Assembly (NCBI GenBank): GCA_037903355.1
Contig: JBAJFE010000004.1
Span: 5,812,001-5,876,000, forward strand
DNA: 64,000 bases
Direction: 5' to 3'
Source of the DNA: Trichuris trichiura
Taxonomy: Eukaryota > Nematoda > Enoplea > Trichinellida > Trichuridae
Shown: positions 1-9,656 of the stretch, piece by piece
Position numbering within the stretch: the first letter of the stretch is position 1
How the letters are laid out: every line of letters begins with the position of its first letter
Notes under the pieces: generated by a model
What the model saw: the letters and a program-made list of their open reading frames with translations, nothing else
Told to the model about the DNA's origin: nothing
The model's database searches: none
Made by a program: the position numbers and the translations under genes

Positions 1-413
1 CCAAACCGCCAGGGGGCACCACTTTTGAGCTGTGGGAGAGGGGGGGCATGGGGGCACATGCCCCACCTGGGTAATCGTGTTGAAATGCACAGGAAAGTAT
101 GCCCTGCGGGACAGGTATTGTGGCTCCTGCCTAAAAGAAAGCTGCATGCTGTTGCGCCCCACAATTCTGATTGGCTAGAAGGGAGGATTGGGGGAACCGG
201 CTCAGAGGTCAGAACGCAAGTATTCGACACACTATCCAGGAAACGCTTTTCTCACATAACTTTTTGCAGCACTTACATTATGACGTCCAGGCTACCTTCC
301 GTCCTCCCTTCCAGCCAATCAGCGAGCTCGAAATCGTCTAATCAGAATAAGGGCGCCCAAACGCTCAGAAACGTTCACAGGGGGCCCTGGCGACCCTGAC
401 CTTGAGAAACACT
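1..413. mobile_element. hAT-like transposon end, truncated by window edge
   Basis: The segment ends at 401-413 with TTGAGAAACACT, preceded by a run of GGGGGCCCTGG. The same ending (TTGAGAAACACT after a GGGCCC-rich stretch) occurs in the short element at 22362-22576, which has an 8 bp target duplication. Read inverted, the terminus resembles the CAGTGTTTCTCAA ends known from hAT-type non-autonomous elements. The left end is outside the window or too diverged to see. The 124-codon open frame across it has no recognisable domain and is probably incidental. Inference from repeat comparison only. Confidence 0.45.
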
Positions 414-2971
414 AATGTAAGCGTAAGGCAAATTTTCCTAACTCTTTCATGCTGACGTCTGATTCTAGAAAACTAGGACTATCTTTTCGTGTCCTGCGTT
501 TTCTAGAGTTATAGCTACGCGGTTGGATTCTCAATCGCGAAAATTGAACATTTTTAAGGAAACCTAAACACATAAAACAGATTACAAAAATAAGTTTTGC
601 ATTCAAAAATGCTACCAAGAAACAGTAAAAGCCGTCACGCGTATGTGTCTTCGTTTTTACCCTTCCAAGCTTTATGGACTAATAATAATGACTTTAACCG
701 TTTCGGCCAAGTTCAAAGCATATTGCATTGATCTAAGACAGCGTTTTTCAAGGAGGCGGTGCCTGTTTTCTGAGGGCGCTGAAAACAAGAAAAACTGCGG
801 GGGAACTGTAGGAGGATAAAAATATCCATATGCTTACGTTGCTTTTGTGCCAGCTGCAGACATGCGCGAACTCTTGAAAGGAGGCAGACAGCCGAGACTT
901 CGATGACGCACATTTTTATGTATTCACTCAATCCACGCGTCGCCTGCCCATATTCGCGTATGATAAGCAGAAGGAAGAACGCGTCGTTTAGTTTAATCAA
1001 GTATATTGTGCTTGCTGCAGCGCAGGCAGTGCGTGTACAATGCTGTAGCTCAGCAGTGTACACTCAATGCCTGAGCTGCGCATGTCGCTTGAAAAAAGCA
1101 GACGCATCTACTGATTTATAGGCACTGTTCATTTCGTCGCCTCCTGCATTTCAGGCAACGACGAGATATCCCGTGTGAGTACTATTGGCTGCAGGAAGAA
1201 AATCTTTCACCTCTTTTCTCACTTCCTTCTTAGTTGAGTGCTATTTCAGTGTTGTGTCGGTTCTCCTGGGGAAAAAGAGAATTGACCGCAACTAGAAAAT
1301 TAGGGCTCTGGATATGGGTCGGATCTGGGGACTCTGACTTGCTAAATGTTAATATACATGTATAAAGCTGCTTTCATTGCATCGTTTCCAGTGTTTGCGG
1401 TAGAATTAGGCAGATTGGTTAACTCTACTTCGATTACGGATACGGCAAAGAAAACAGATTGCTTTCAACATTCATTTTTATTAGAAAAAATTTGCATGGG
1501 CGTTGTACTTGCTTTGGTGAGTAAGCTGGCGCTATTTAAAGTGACTGAAATGCTTCTGCTTCAAAATGGAGCGGCGGCAAAAAGGTCAACGAAAACACTG
1601 TTCTAAGACATATCGCAGATGTTCTTGCGTAAATCATTTCCCCTGTCACTGGAACTACAACCAGTGACAACTAATTTCTACCGCAAATTAATTGAAAACG
1701 AAAGACTTTTTGGCGCTGTTTTGGAATTTCATCTGTGCGTTTATTACGGATACTTTACAAAGTGTTTATTTGCACTTACAATAAACGGATCCCCCTACCC
1801 CAAAAGTTTTGAGAGCCCTACTTCTTCCCTTTTTCGGTATTTGTTATTGTTGAAAACGGAACACGTAGGGCTCTGAGAGCTTCAAGGGAACTTTTTATTG
1901 GTAAGTAAACGCTTCGTCATGTATCCGTAATAAACACACATATGAAACCACATAAAATAATATTTACCTGGAAACTGAACGTCTCACTTTTTCAGTCGTA
2001 AATCAAGGTGCACATTTTGAGGAATTACAATCACATTATTTTCGAATGCCAGTCACCGTTTAGTAGTGTTTCAGGAGTAGCAGCAACACTAGCTTTAAAA
2101 GTGCGCAATAGTACCAGAATCTCTATTCTCTTACCCGGTTGAACATTCCCACAGCCGGCGGGACTAAAAGGGTTCCAGAAGCTCAGAATCTACTTGAGAT
2201 AACTACCAATTAAAACACGCATTCAAAGCTTTTATTAGAATTGATGCACTCTGCCACGCATATAAGTGTAACATCTTTATCAGGTTGAAAAAATGATGAT
2301 CCTATCACAGACAGAAACGGAAGTGGAGCTTTCAGAAGTTATTAATGCAAAACGGAGAAACAGGTACTCTACCAACTCTGTTAACAAAAAGGAATCAAAA
2401 ACAGAAAGAAGGTACCGAAGTACAAAAAGCATGCTTGCTCTATTACCACAGCCTAGGAGAAAGAATACAAAGATTAAACAAATTCTTAGCATTCAAAATA
2501 TTCTTCAAAAGTTAACTTAATTTAATACCAGTGATACGCAAAGACGTAGCGAGAAAATCTCCCAACAAATCTCAGGTGCAATTTGCAATACTCGATGCTT
2601 CCACTCGGCTTCTTAAATTGGAGAGATTAGAAGAACTTTACTCCACATATTCGAAAAACATATGGAACATGCCGCCCTTTTCAGTAACGCAGTAAATTGA
2701 CTGCAGAGCATACTTTTAAAAACAGGCCCGTCCAGAAACGGACGAACCACCTATCGCAATGAATCTTGTTTTAAGAGCATTTGTGGCTGCAGAAAATTAC
2801 CCCCAACGTTCCTGCACCTTGCGACCCAGAACTTTATACCGGGAACAGGAATTTTCTAATCACAAAAATTAAAGAAGCGTTCTTTGTCCGACACAATTTA
2901 TAGCTCATTTGGGGCAAGGAGACTGAAGTTAGCAAGGTGTAGTCGCGCCTAACTTTACATGGTATTCATTA
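414..2971. other. intergenic, nothing recognised
   Basis: AT-rich non-coding-looking DNA with only short unrecognisable open frames. A stretch near 1785-1850 (CCCCAAAAG followed by a T/C-rich tract) weakly resembles the decayed hammerhead-like sites at 21616 and 25920. No gene, tRNA or promoter could be supported. Confidence 0.5.
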
Positions 2972-4222
2972 TACGAGAGATGCTTGGAAAGTTCCCGGAA
3001 AGAGGGTGCAGTGTATAATAGGACAACAACCGATGAACCAAAACATGTTTAATCTTATCTCCGTTATCTTCAGACTTTTACGGAGGGGTAGCTTTACCCG
3101 ACTTTGTGCCAGTGTGGCACAAGATGCTCCTAAAGTAATCGTTTTTCTCGTGAAATGGAAAATCTTCGCTTCAGGATCAGAGCTAACATTGAATTTTTAT
3201 CCAAGCTTGGTTGGCAGCAGAGGAGAATTATTCAATCTTTGCAGCAGGTTTACGAAAACAGTACGCCATCTGTGAGTGGATAAGGCGTTTCAAGGAGGGT
3301 AGAGGACAATGAAGACTACCGGGTAGACCAGCACTGCAACGAGCGAAAGTACCATGGCCCTTGTCGAGAACCTAGTGGAAAGAGACAGCAGAATTACCGT
3401 CAGAAGGATTGCTAAAATGGCTGGAATCCCCCTCCATTCAGCATTTGGAATAGTGTACGAAATTTTTGGTCTGAGGAAGCTTTCAGCTCAGTAGGTCCCG
3501 AAAGCGTTGCGCGAAGAACAGCTGGTTCGACGCGTTAACCTTTCTCGCGAACCTTTAACGAAAAACGAGACAGAGTTTTTGACTGTATCGTCACAGGAGA
3601 TGAAACGTGGATCTACTAATATGACCCCGAGAGTAATATCCAATCCAAGCAGTGGTTTCCGAGAGGTTCAGCAGGTTTAGTCAAGTTCAAAGCGGAGCGG
3701 TCAGCTAGAAAGGTCATGGCGACTACATTCTGAGACTTAAACGGAATAATTCTGACTGACTTTCTAGAAGGAGAGCAAACAGTCACGGCAAGTTGTTACA
3801 AAGCAGTATTGCGAAAATTAAAGATTTCGCTAGCAAGAAAACAGCGTCCTTTTCCATAACGATAACGCGCCGGCTCAGTCATCAAGGATTGTGAGGAGTG
3901 TTCTTCGTAAGTTTTGGTGGGAAGTTATTCCACACCCGCCCTACAGTCCAGATGTTTCCCCATCAGGCTTTTTCCTCTTCCGAAAGTTAAAAGAACATTT
4001 AAAAGGCACGCTGTTCGAGTCAATGGATGACGCGAAACGCGCCGTCTCGACCTGGTGCAATACACAGTCCCCAGGATTCTACAAAAAAGGTCCGTGGAGG
4101 TGGAGACACCATCTGCAGAAGTGCCTAGACGCTGATGGAAGATACGTTGCGAAATAAGTTTAATATCATTACGAATAAGATTTTTATTTAATTTTTCCGG
4201 GAATTTTTCGAAAAACCCTCAC
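2972..4222 (+). mobile_element. Degenerate mariner (Tc1/mariner) element
   Basis: About 1.25 kb, the usual size of a mariner. Imperfect terminal inverted repeats are visible: the left end near 2975 runs GAG..TTGGAAAGTTCCCGGAAA, and the right end near 4194-4220, read inverted, runs GAGGG..TCGAAAAATTCCCGGAAA. The left end abuts a TA (2972-2973), the expected target. Between them lie remnants of a D,D34D transposase on the + strand. Several in-frame stops and frameshifts make it non-autonomous and dead. Confidence 0.82.
3150..4157 (+). pseudogene. mariner transposase pseudogene
   Basis: Conserved blocks of a mariner transposase can be read in order but in shifting frames. There is an N-terminal helix-turn-helix-like region around 3190-3300 (ending in an RRFKEGR-type linker), the TGDETWIY catalytic block with the first Asp at about 3597-3615 followed immediately by a stop, HNDNAPAHSS with the second Asp around 3855-3885, and a clean C-terminal stretch from 3891 containing HPPYSPDVSPSGFFLF, where the third catalytic Asp sits. 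The family normally encodes about 345 residues in one exon; here only the last 88 codons remain uninterrupted. No function is expected. Confidence 0.82.
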
Positions 4223-4871
4223 ATTACGCCTTCTCGTAGACCTTTGCATCCCCTTCAATTTAGACCACCCTTAGGTAGTAGTTTCTGATTTCGGATAACA
4301 TAACGTAATTTTCGTATATATTTAGTACTCTCCATCAGTCATCCTTTTCTTTTTTTCTGCTCATTCTTAAACCCTTTTTTCCAATTTTTAATTCCTGAAA
4401 GTCTCATTTAACAAAAAGCAGACCATAAGAGCAAATGAAGAAGAACAAAAAATTTTAAAGACCAGGAAATTGAGAGAAACACTTGAAACTACAACAGCGA
4501 ACATGAACTCATGCAAGTAATGCTGAAGGTGGGACAACTTGAATCTCGAAAGCTTCAGAAAACTTTTTCAATGCGCTCTCTTCAACAAACAGGATAGCGT
4601 AGCAACCTAACATAAAAACATACTCCCCAGTTGTTTGAGATCCCGTGTACAAAAACATTACCACCTATTTGGAAAAGCAATCTTTCGCGGTGATTCCTAA
4701 AAATTCTTGTTTCACTGTCGGCATATAACTGCGATATCGTAACCTGTGTTTTTCTCAATAGATAGCACTTTCCTTGCACTAATAGCTCTCGAACACACTG
4801 AATCGCACAAAAGTAAAGTAGAATTGCTATTAACAACGGAAGCTAATTCTTTTTTTCAGCTGCGAACACAA
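4223..4871. other. intergenic, nothing recognised
   Basis: AT-rich spacer between the mariner and the Tigger-like remnant. No coding or RNA signal was seen. Confidence 0.5.
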
Positions 4872-6053
4872 TAGAGTCGACCCTCGTTATCCTCAAGGTT
4901 CTATACAACGCGGTTCGTCCGGCGTGAAATAGTGGCGTCATCTTTTGCGCGGCGGTACACGAGATAAAGCCTAGAACAGTCAGTGGTTGCTGGTTTGTGG
5001 GGAGACGCAGTCACTGAATGAGAGGACTTAGGTACCATCGATGAGAAGGTCATGGACGTAGTGAATATTGCCAAGGAGTTGGTAGGAGAGGATTTCTCCG
5101 ACATGATAGAAGACGATATTAGGGAGCGCACAGAAGATTGTGGAAAACCGTTCGCCAACGAGGAACTCGAGGAACTGATGCAATCACCTGCGGGCAGCGA
5201 CGGCGACGACGTTATGGAAGATACGGGAGCTCAAACACCCTCGGATTGGACGCGGCAAAAGCTTGCCAGCAGTTTCCACCAAGCGCAAGTCCGAAAGGAT
5301 ACGATTGCTGACTACGATTCATCGATGGAACATGGCATCATGGTTATACGAAGAAGAACGGTTTTGTTGAAGCCGCTACAAGATTTATTCGATAAAGCGA
5401 AGAGAAGGCAGATACAGTTCCCTATAACAATGTTTTTAAATAAAACTCCAGCACTAACATTTTAAGGCGAGAAGTTTTGCTACCAACAAGTTCAAGAAAC
5501 CTTAGAACTGGCTGTTCTCCAGGAGAGCTGCGCCCACCTACAGAAAGAGGGTAAGTTGATTCATGATGCCCCAAACGTTTCTTCCGTAGACGTTTTGCTC
5601 TATGTTAATGTGTTCTATGTGATGTTCATTATTTCTGCTTAAGTGCGCCTCTGTATTTTATATTTCCCCTGCTAAGTACCCATTCCGCGCAACGGTACAT
5701 CGTTTAGTTCATTAAAGCAAGGCGATTCGCAGGTGTTTAAAGAAACAGCATCTTACTTTCATCCTTTCTTGCATCTAATGGCCTGGACTCTGATGGCTTG
5801 CCCCATTGGACAAGCGTAGTCTCATTGATGTCCTTATCTCATAGCTAGATTCTGTAGTACCAAGCTTCGATGGATCACTAGGTATGATAACCTTTCCGGA
5901 AAGAATTCAAGGAAGCAAGACGAAATATGCGCCTAGAATATAAGCTATTTAGCCCCTTTCAGAGGTTGTCCTATGTAACGCGCATCCAGCTTAACGCGGT
6001 AAAACGTTCAAAATTTTGGACGAATTAACCGCGGATAACGAGGGCCGACTGTA
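4872..6053 (+). mobile_element. pogo/Tigger-like DNA transposon remnant
   Basis: Terminal inverted repeats: at 4872-4892 AGAGTCGACCCTCGTTATCC, and at 6033-6053 the inverted counterpart GGATAACGAGGGCCGACTGT. Both ends adjoin a TA-containing flank. Ends of the type CAGT(C/T)G..CCTCGTTATCC are typical of pogo/Tigger elements. The 1.18 kb body is too short for a full transposase and contains only a C-terminal-like open frame (5052-5465), so this is an internally deleted copy. Confidence 0.65.
5052..5465 (+). pseudogene. Tigger/jerky-type transposase C-terminal fragment
   Basis: The 137-codon open frame starts with an acidic block (MDVVNIAKELVGEDFSDM, then EDDI.E and NEELEEL), resembling the acidic tail downstream of the DDE domain in Tigger/jerky proteins. 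It ends with a basic segment followed by an FxxTMFLNK stretch, reminiscent of the 'SxxxFF' tail. The catalytic DDE core is missing. A second, independently decayed copy of the same kind lies at about 20345-20720. Assigned by pattern resemblance and by the pogo-like termini around it. Confidence 0.5.
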
Positions 6054-7878
6054 CTTCCCTCCGTGCTAGTCTTTCGCGGTTGCCAGGCAGAACAAAAATT
6101 CAAGGAGTCGCGTTCGATAGCTGAACACATTTGCTTCGAAATGTGCACGTTATTCCGTATATGTATGCAGGGGACGGCAGTTTCTAGAGATTTGCGAACG
6201 CTGGTCGCTAGATTCAAGATGCTTTCGTTCGTTACAAAGAAGTATGCAAAGGAATAGAGGAGAGTATAAAAACAAAACTTCATACCTCTCTAAAGCAGCC
6301 TACGGCTGGTACACTATCAATCATCACAGGGCTGCCTTCTTCAAGCCATCATTAAGTCAAGTAGGGAAGGAAGTTCTTGATGTTGTCACTATAACATTAA
6401 CACCTTGCAAGTATCAGTTGAGTGTACCGAACGGATGAGTGTGTTTTCATATTTCTATGTACATTAATATTTGCTATATATGGAGTTATAAATTGTTAAC
6501 TCGAAAACAGAATTGCTGTATCATGTGGTAGGCATGTATGAACGGATTTCACTCAGCTGTAAACTAGTTCAAGAGTTTAACCTTGTTAAAACAGGCTGCA
6601 AGTAACTTAACGTGCAGGAGGTTCTATTCTTTAGTATGGATTCATTACTGTCCGTCGTATCCGTCTCGTTGTGACAATGCTCCACAGTTTTTGTTCGCTT
6701 CGCCTAAGCTGAAAGTGCTGAATGAATATATTGGAGTCCAACTTTATCTTGAGTTTATGCCTAAGCTTAAATGTGTATCAGTCGTGACATTAAACCAATG
6801 TGTTGCCGACGAAGAGCATTAGCGAAACTTTGACTCAGGAAACCGACGCATTCCGGTTCACCATTAAATGCGTTGATTAGGTGCCTCGACCTATGACAGA
6901 ACGCTTGCAACCAAATGACATCGTAATTCTGGGGACCTTGCATTTCCAAGTAGAAAACCGATCAGATATAACGACGCAAATGGTACAAAGAAAAACTCTA
7001 TTCTATGAATGCGCAAGTGAAAACTTCTTGAAGGCAACTCAGAGTGGAACGATTTACCCGCTTGGAACGAATTGGCATCGTAAGTCCGGGTCCCCTGAAT
7101 ACAAAGGTTCTTGACAAGAATTCTCGTTGGAATTGTGAAGCGACGTGAAGATACACTTTATCATGTACCGATTAGCTGCTACTACGAAGCAAAGGCTAGA
7201 TAACGGTGTTGACGGTAGGGCTGAATGTCAGCTGCTGACGACAGGTGTAACTTTCCACCAGAAAGCTCGAGCAAATAAGCACTTTCGAAAAACAGGATTC
7301 TGTCCGTCGCAGAATCTTCATTAAACGTTTATGGCCCTATAAAGAAATGTTATTTGATTTTGAATGCGACCCTCAGTCAACTCTGAAACCATTAAAGAAC
7401 CAACAAAATATAAAATACAAACTAACGAGACCGCCAGATACTATAAAGCATTGAAACAAGGGGTATCATTTTCTATTTGCCTGCAAACAATACAGTATCC
7501 TAACAATTCAAGTCTTAAACATGCAGTTAGGCAAAGAGCTCTGATTATTTATTTTTTGCGCCTAATGTCTGAAAAACGCACTTTTCCGTTCTGTTGAGCT
7601 TGTGGCCGTCTTGTTCTGCCCTCACGTCAGCCTAAGCTACAGTATATGCCTTTTGCTTAGATTTAGATTCAGGTAAAGGCAGAACGAGATGGCCGACAAA
7701 TTCACAACACGACGAGACCGTATAACCGCATAATCGGTATTCTTTATTTCACAGTATGTTTACGAGTAAACAAACCTGATTGTTCTTAAGATACTGTACT
7801 AGTTGCGAGCAAGTAATGAAATAAACCCAAAACGAGAATTACCTGGAAAATTTCTGTAGCTGCTGATGTAATAAGGCT
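6054..7878. other. intergenic with two dispersed-repeat segments
   Basis: Mostly non-coding. Two segments recur near 23.7-24.1 kb. Segment X (6201-6280; CTAGATTCAAGATGC..TCG then GTTACAAAGAA) matches 23987-24066. Segment Y (about 6745-6910) matches about 23745-23935. Their order is reversed between the two places (X then Y here, Y then X there), so they are separate repeat pieces or a rearranged element. No domain was recognised in either. Confidence 0.5.
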
Positions 7879-7995
7879 AGTAAACCATGCTTGAAAATGC
7901 GATGTTTTGGTACGGGACTGTATGTTTTCATAGTTCAGCGACTTTAATACGGTAGCTGTGTCCCGTTGGTAAGCACAAAAAAAGAAAAAGAACTT

Positions 7996-8033
7996 CCAGA
8001 GCTTTCGGGTCTGTCGCGACCCGTCGTCAGCGG
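7996..8033 (-). ncRNA. Hammerhead ribozyme-like motif, copy A left arm
   Basis: Read on the minus strand from 8033: CCG (stem I), CTGACGA (C3-A9 core, position 7 is variable in hammerheads), C, stem II GGGTC / loop GCGACA / GACCC, GAAA (G12-A14 plus 15.1), the AGCT minimal self-complementary stem III, C17 at the predicted cleavage position, then TGG to close stem I with one G-T pair. All invariant core bases are present. Minimal stem III dimerising hammerheads are known from Penelope-like elements. Activity is inferred, not shown. Confidence 0.7.
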
Positions 8034-8220
8034 TCAAAATCTGTGTAATGTATGCGGGGAGATCTCTCTTGCATCGTTTTCCATCATTTAAACCGAGGAT
8101 TTTAAAGTTCTCTGTTAGAGATTTCTTCTGCGACTGTCAGCTGCTTGTCTATTCTATTTTTAGTCTATTCTTTTTTAATCTATTCTTTTTAAAATTTTCG
8201 TCCATTTTTGTCCCTTTGTT

Positions 8221-8382
8221 CTATCCAGATGATTTGTGGTTTCCATCAAGAGTGCAGCAATTGTGGCGGGTGATAATATTTGTCCATACATCACTTATAT
8301 CCGCCCCTTGATCTCGGTTGAAGGTTGTGTTGTGTTTGATGTAAAGGGCCTCTTTGAGCTTTCTTAAACGCAGGTTGCTTTC
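8221..8382 (-). pseudogene. Penelope-like ORF C-terminal fragment, left arm
   Basis: Mirror copy of the fragment at 8418-8579, read on the minus strand inside the left arm. See that entry for motif details. Together they show that two element 3' ends were joined centre-to-centre. Confidence 0.6.
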
Positions 8383-8417
8383 GTAACAAAGACCTCCGGC
8401 CCAAGGTTCTTTGTTAC

Positions 8418-8579
8418 GAAAGCAACCTGCGTTTAAGAAAGCTCAAAGAGGCCCTTTACATCAAACACAACACAACCTTCAACCGAGATCAAGGGGCGGA
8501 TATAAGTGATGTATGGACAAATATTATCACCCGCCACAATTGCTGCACTCTTGATGGAAACCACAAATCATCTGGATAG
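8418..8579 (+). pseudogene. Penelope-like ORF C-terminal fragment, right arm
   Basis: Fifty-three codons from ESNLRLRKLKEALYI through FNRD and SDVWTNII to a TAG at 8577-8579. A 'KEAL.I...FNRD.G...S..W' signature just before the stop is characteristic of the C-terminal end of Penelope-like polyproteins, beyond the GIY-YIG endonuclease. The reverse transcriptase and catalytic GIY-YIG residues are absent, so this is a 5'-truncated tail. The hammerhead-like motif follows about 190 bp downstream, as expected for the 3' part of a Penelope-like element. Confidence 0.65.
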
Positions 8580-8766
8580 AACAAAGGGACAAAAATGGAC
8601 GAAAATTTTAAAAAGAATAGATTAAAAAAGAATAGACTAAAAATAGAATAGACAAGCAGCTGACAGTCGCAGAAGAAATCTCTAACAGAGAACTTTAAAA
8701 TCCTCGGTTTAAATGATGGAAAACGATGCAAGAGAGATCTCCCCGCATACATTACACAGATTTTGA

Positions 8767-8804
8767 CCGCTGACGACGGGTCGCGACAGACCCGAAAGCT
8801 CTGG
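8767..8804 (+). ncRNA. Hammerhead ribozyme-like motif, copy A right arm
   Basis: Plus-strand mirror of the left-arm motif: CCG at 8767-8769, CTGACGA 8770-8776, stem II 8778-8782 with 8789-8793, GAAA 8794-8797, GCT 8798-8800 completing AGCT, candidate cleavage after C8801, TGG 8802-8804. It lies 3' of the Penelope coding tail in the same orientation. Confidence 0.7.
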
Positions 8805-9063
8805 AAGTTCTTTTTCTTTTTTTGTGCTTACCAACGGGACACAGCTACCGTATTAAAGTCGCTGAACTATGAAAGTAAACCATGCTTTGCCAGTACAAGT
8901 TGCTTTCTGTTAAATTTGTAAAACTGCAGTTGATGAATTCCAGCAGCATTACGCTGCTCAACTGTGTGCTATCGGTGGGAAGCTTAGCATATAGAGCGCG
9001 TAACTTTAGCATTTGCTGAATTAGGTCAGCTATTTGCTTGCTTTAGCGAAATGATACTTAATG

Positions 9064-9299
9064 CAGTTGAACCTCCGTAAGTTGACCAACTAACAGACTG
9101 GTCAACTTACAGAGAGCAAACTAGCATTGTGTCCATATACCACGTCACGGCTAAAGTGGTCAACTTTCCACTTACGGTGGTAGACGTATAGAGGATGTCC
9201 TTGCGCTTATTTACGTGCGAACCAACCAACTGGTCAAAATTCGGTCAGCTTAGGGAGATGATCGACATACAGAGGTGGTTAACTTTGGAGGTTGCACTG
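9064..9299. mobile_element. Short MITE with pogo-like ends
   Basis: The left end CAGTTGAACCTCCGTAAGTT (9064 on) and the right end, read inverted from 9299, CAGTGCAACCTCCAAAGTTA, form imperfect terminal inverted repeats of about 27 bp around a 236 bp body. The inside repeats short GGTCAACTTAC-type motifs in both orientations. CAGT(T/G)..AACCTCC termini recall pogo/CENP-B-type transposons. No coding capacity. Confidence 0.6.
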
Positions 9300-9612
9300 T
9301 ATTTCCTTGCAGGTTACTTTCTAAGAAAATCATTATTCTCAATGCATTGTCGTTAGCCTGCTGCACTGATTACAATTCAAACAGTTTTCACCGTAAAACT
9401 TTAGCATGGAATTGAATTTTATAGGCTTATTTATTTTGTGAAAACCAGAGCCAAACACTTTGACCTGCATGATAATTTTTTCCAGTGCTTATGCGATATC
9501 GTTTGTAAGTGGAACTTAGCTTACCTGCTCGTCAGTTACTGTAGTTTAAAGTTAATAACGCTTTATGACGTATTTTCGTTTCAATTTTTTGATTATTAAA
9601 CGTTGCTATTGC

Positions 9613-9614
9613 AG
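9613..9614 (+). promoter_or_regulatory. Possible trans-splice acceptor before RIOK3
   Basis: A pyrimidine-rich tract ends in TTGCTATTGCAG, 42 bp upstream of the ATG chosen for RIOK3. It could be the acceptor for a spliced leader, giving an mRNA starting at 9615, or a cis acceptor from an unseen 5' exon. The frame is open from 9615 to the ATG at 9657. Confidence 0.4.
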
Positions 9615-9656
9615 CCTTCGGTGATCGAGCGCATCAACCTGTTGCTTCGTAGTCCC

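Larger units (their letters stand above)
7926..8874. repeat. 949 bp near-perfect inverted repeat, centre 8400
   Basis: The left arm 7926-8391 and right arm 8409-8874 are reverse complements, separated by a loop of roughly 10-17 bp (around ACCTCCGGCCCAAGGT). Open frames 8048-8311 (+) and 8489-8752 (-) give the same translation over 87 codons, which shows the arms' identity. They are consequences of the palindrome, not genes. Confidence 0.95.
7879..8887. mobile_element. Palindromic Penelope-like element (copy A) with 14 bp TSD
   Basis: The insertion at 7893-8873 is flanked by the direct repeat AGTAAACCATGCTT (7879-7892 and 8874-8887). It begins with a unique left tail of about 33 bp (containing GGTACGGGACTGTAT) and then becomes one large palindrome (7926-8874, centre 8400). 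Each arm carries, from the centre outward, a fragment ending a Penelope-type coding region, a hammerhead-like motif, and an outer part with CAACGGGACA. Its left tail and the outer part of its arms resemble copy B at 61171-61419. The arms look identical (the mirrored 87-codon frames translate identically), implying a recent origin or gene conversion. Confidence 0.8.

Noticed and set aside
25..399. 124-codon frame at the left edge
   Set aside because: Falls inside the hAT-like repeat end and shows no transposase motif.
8048..8752. Two 87-codon open frames with identical translation
   Set aside because: They are mirror images inside the palindrome of copy A, read antisense to the Penelope-like coding tail, and have no domain.
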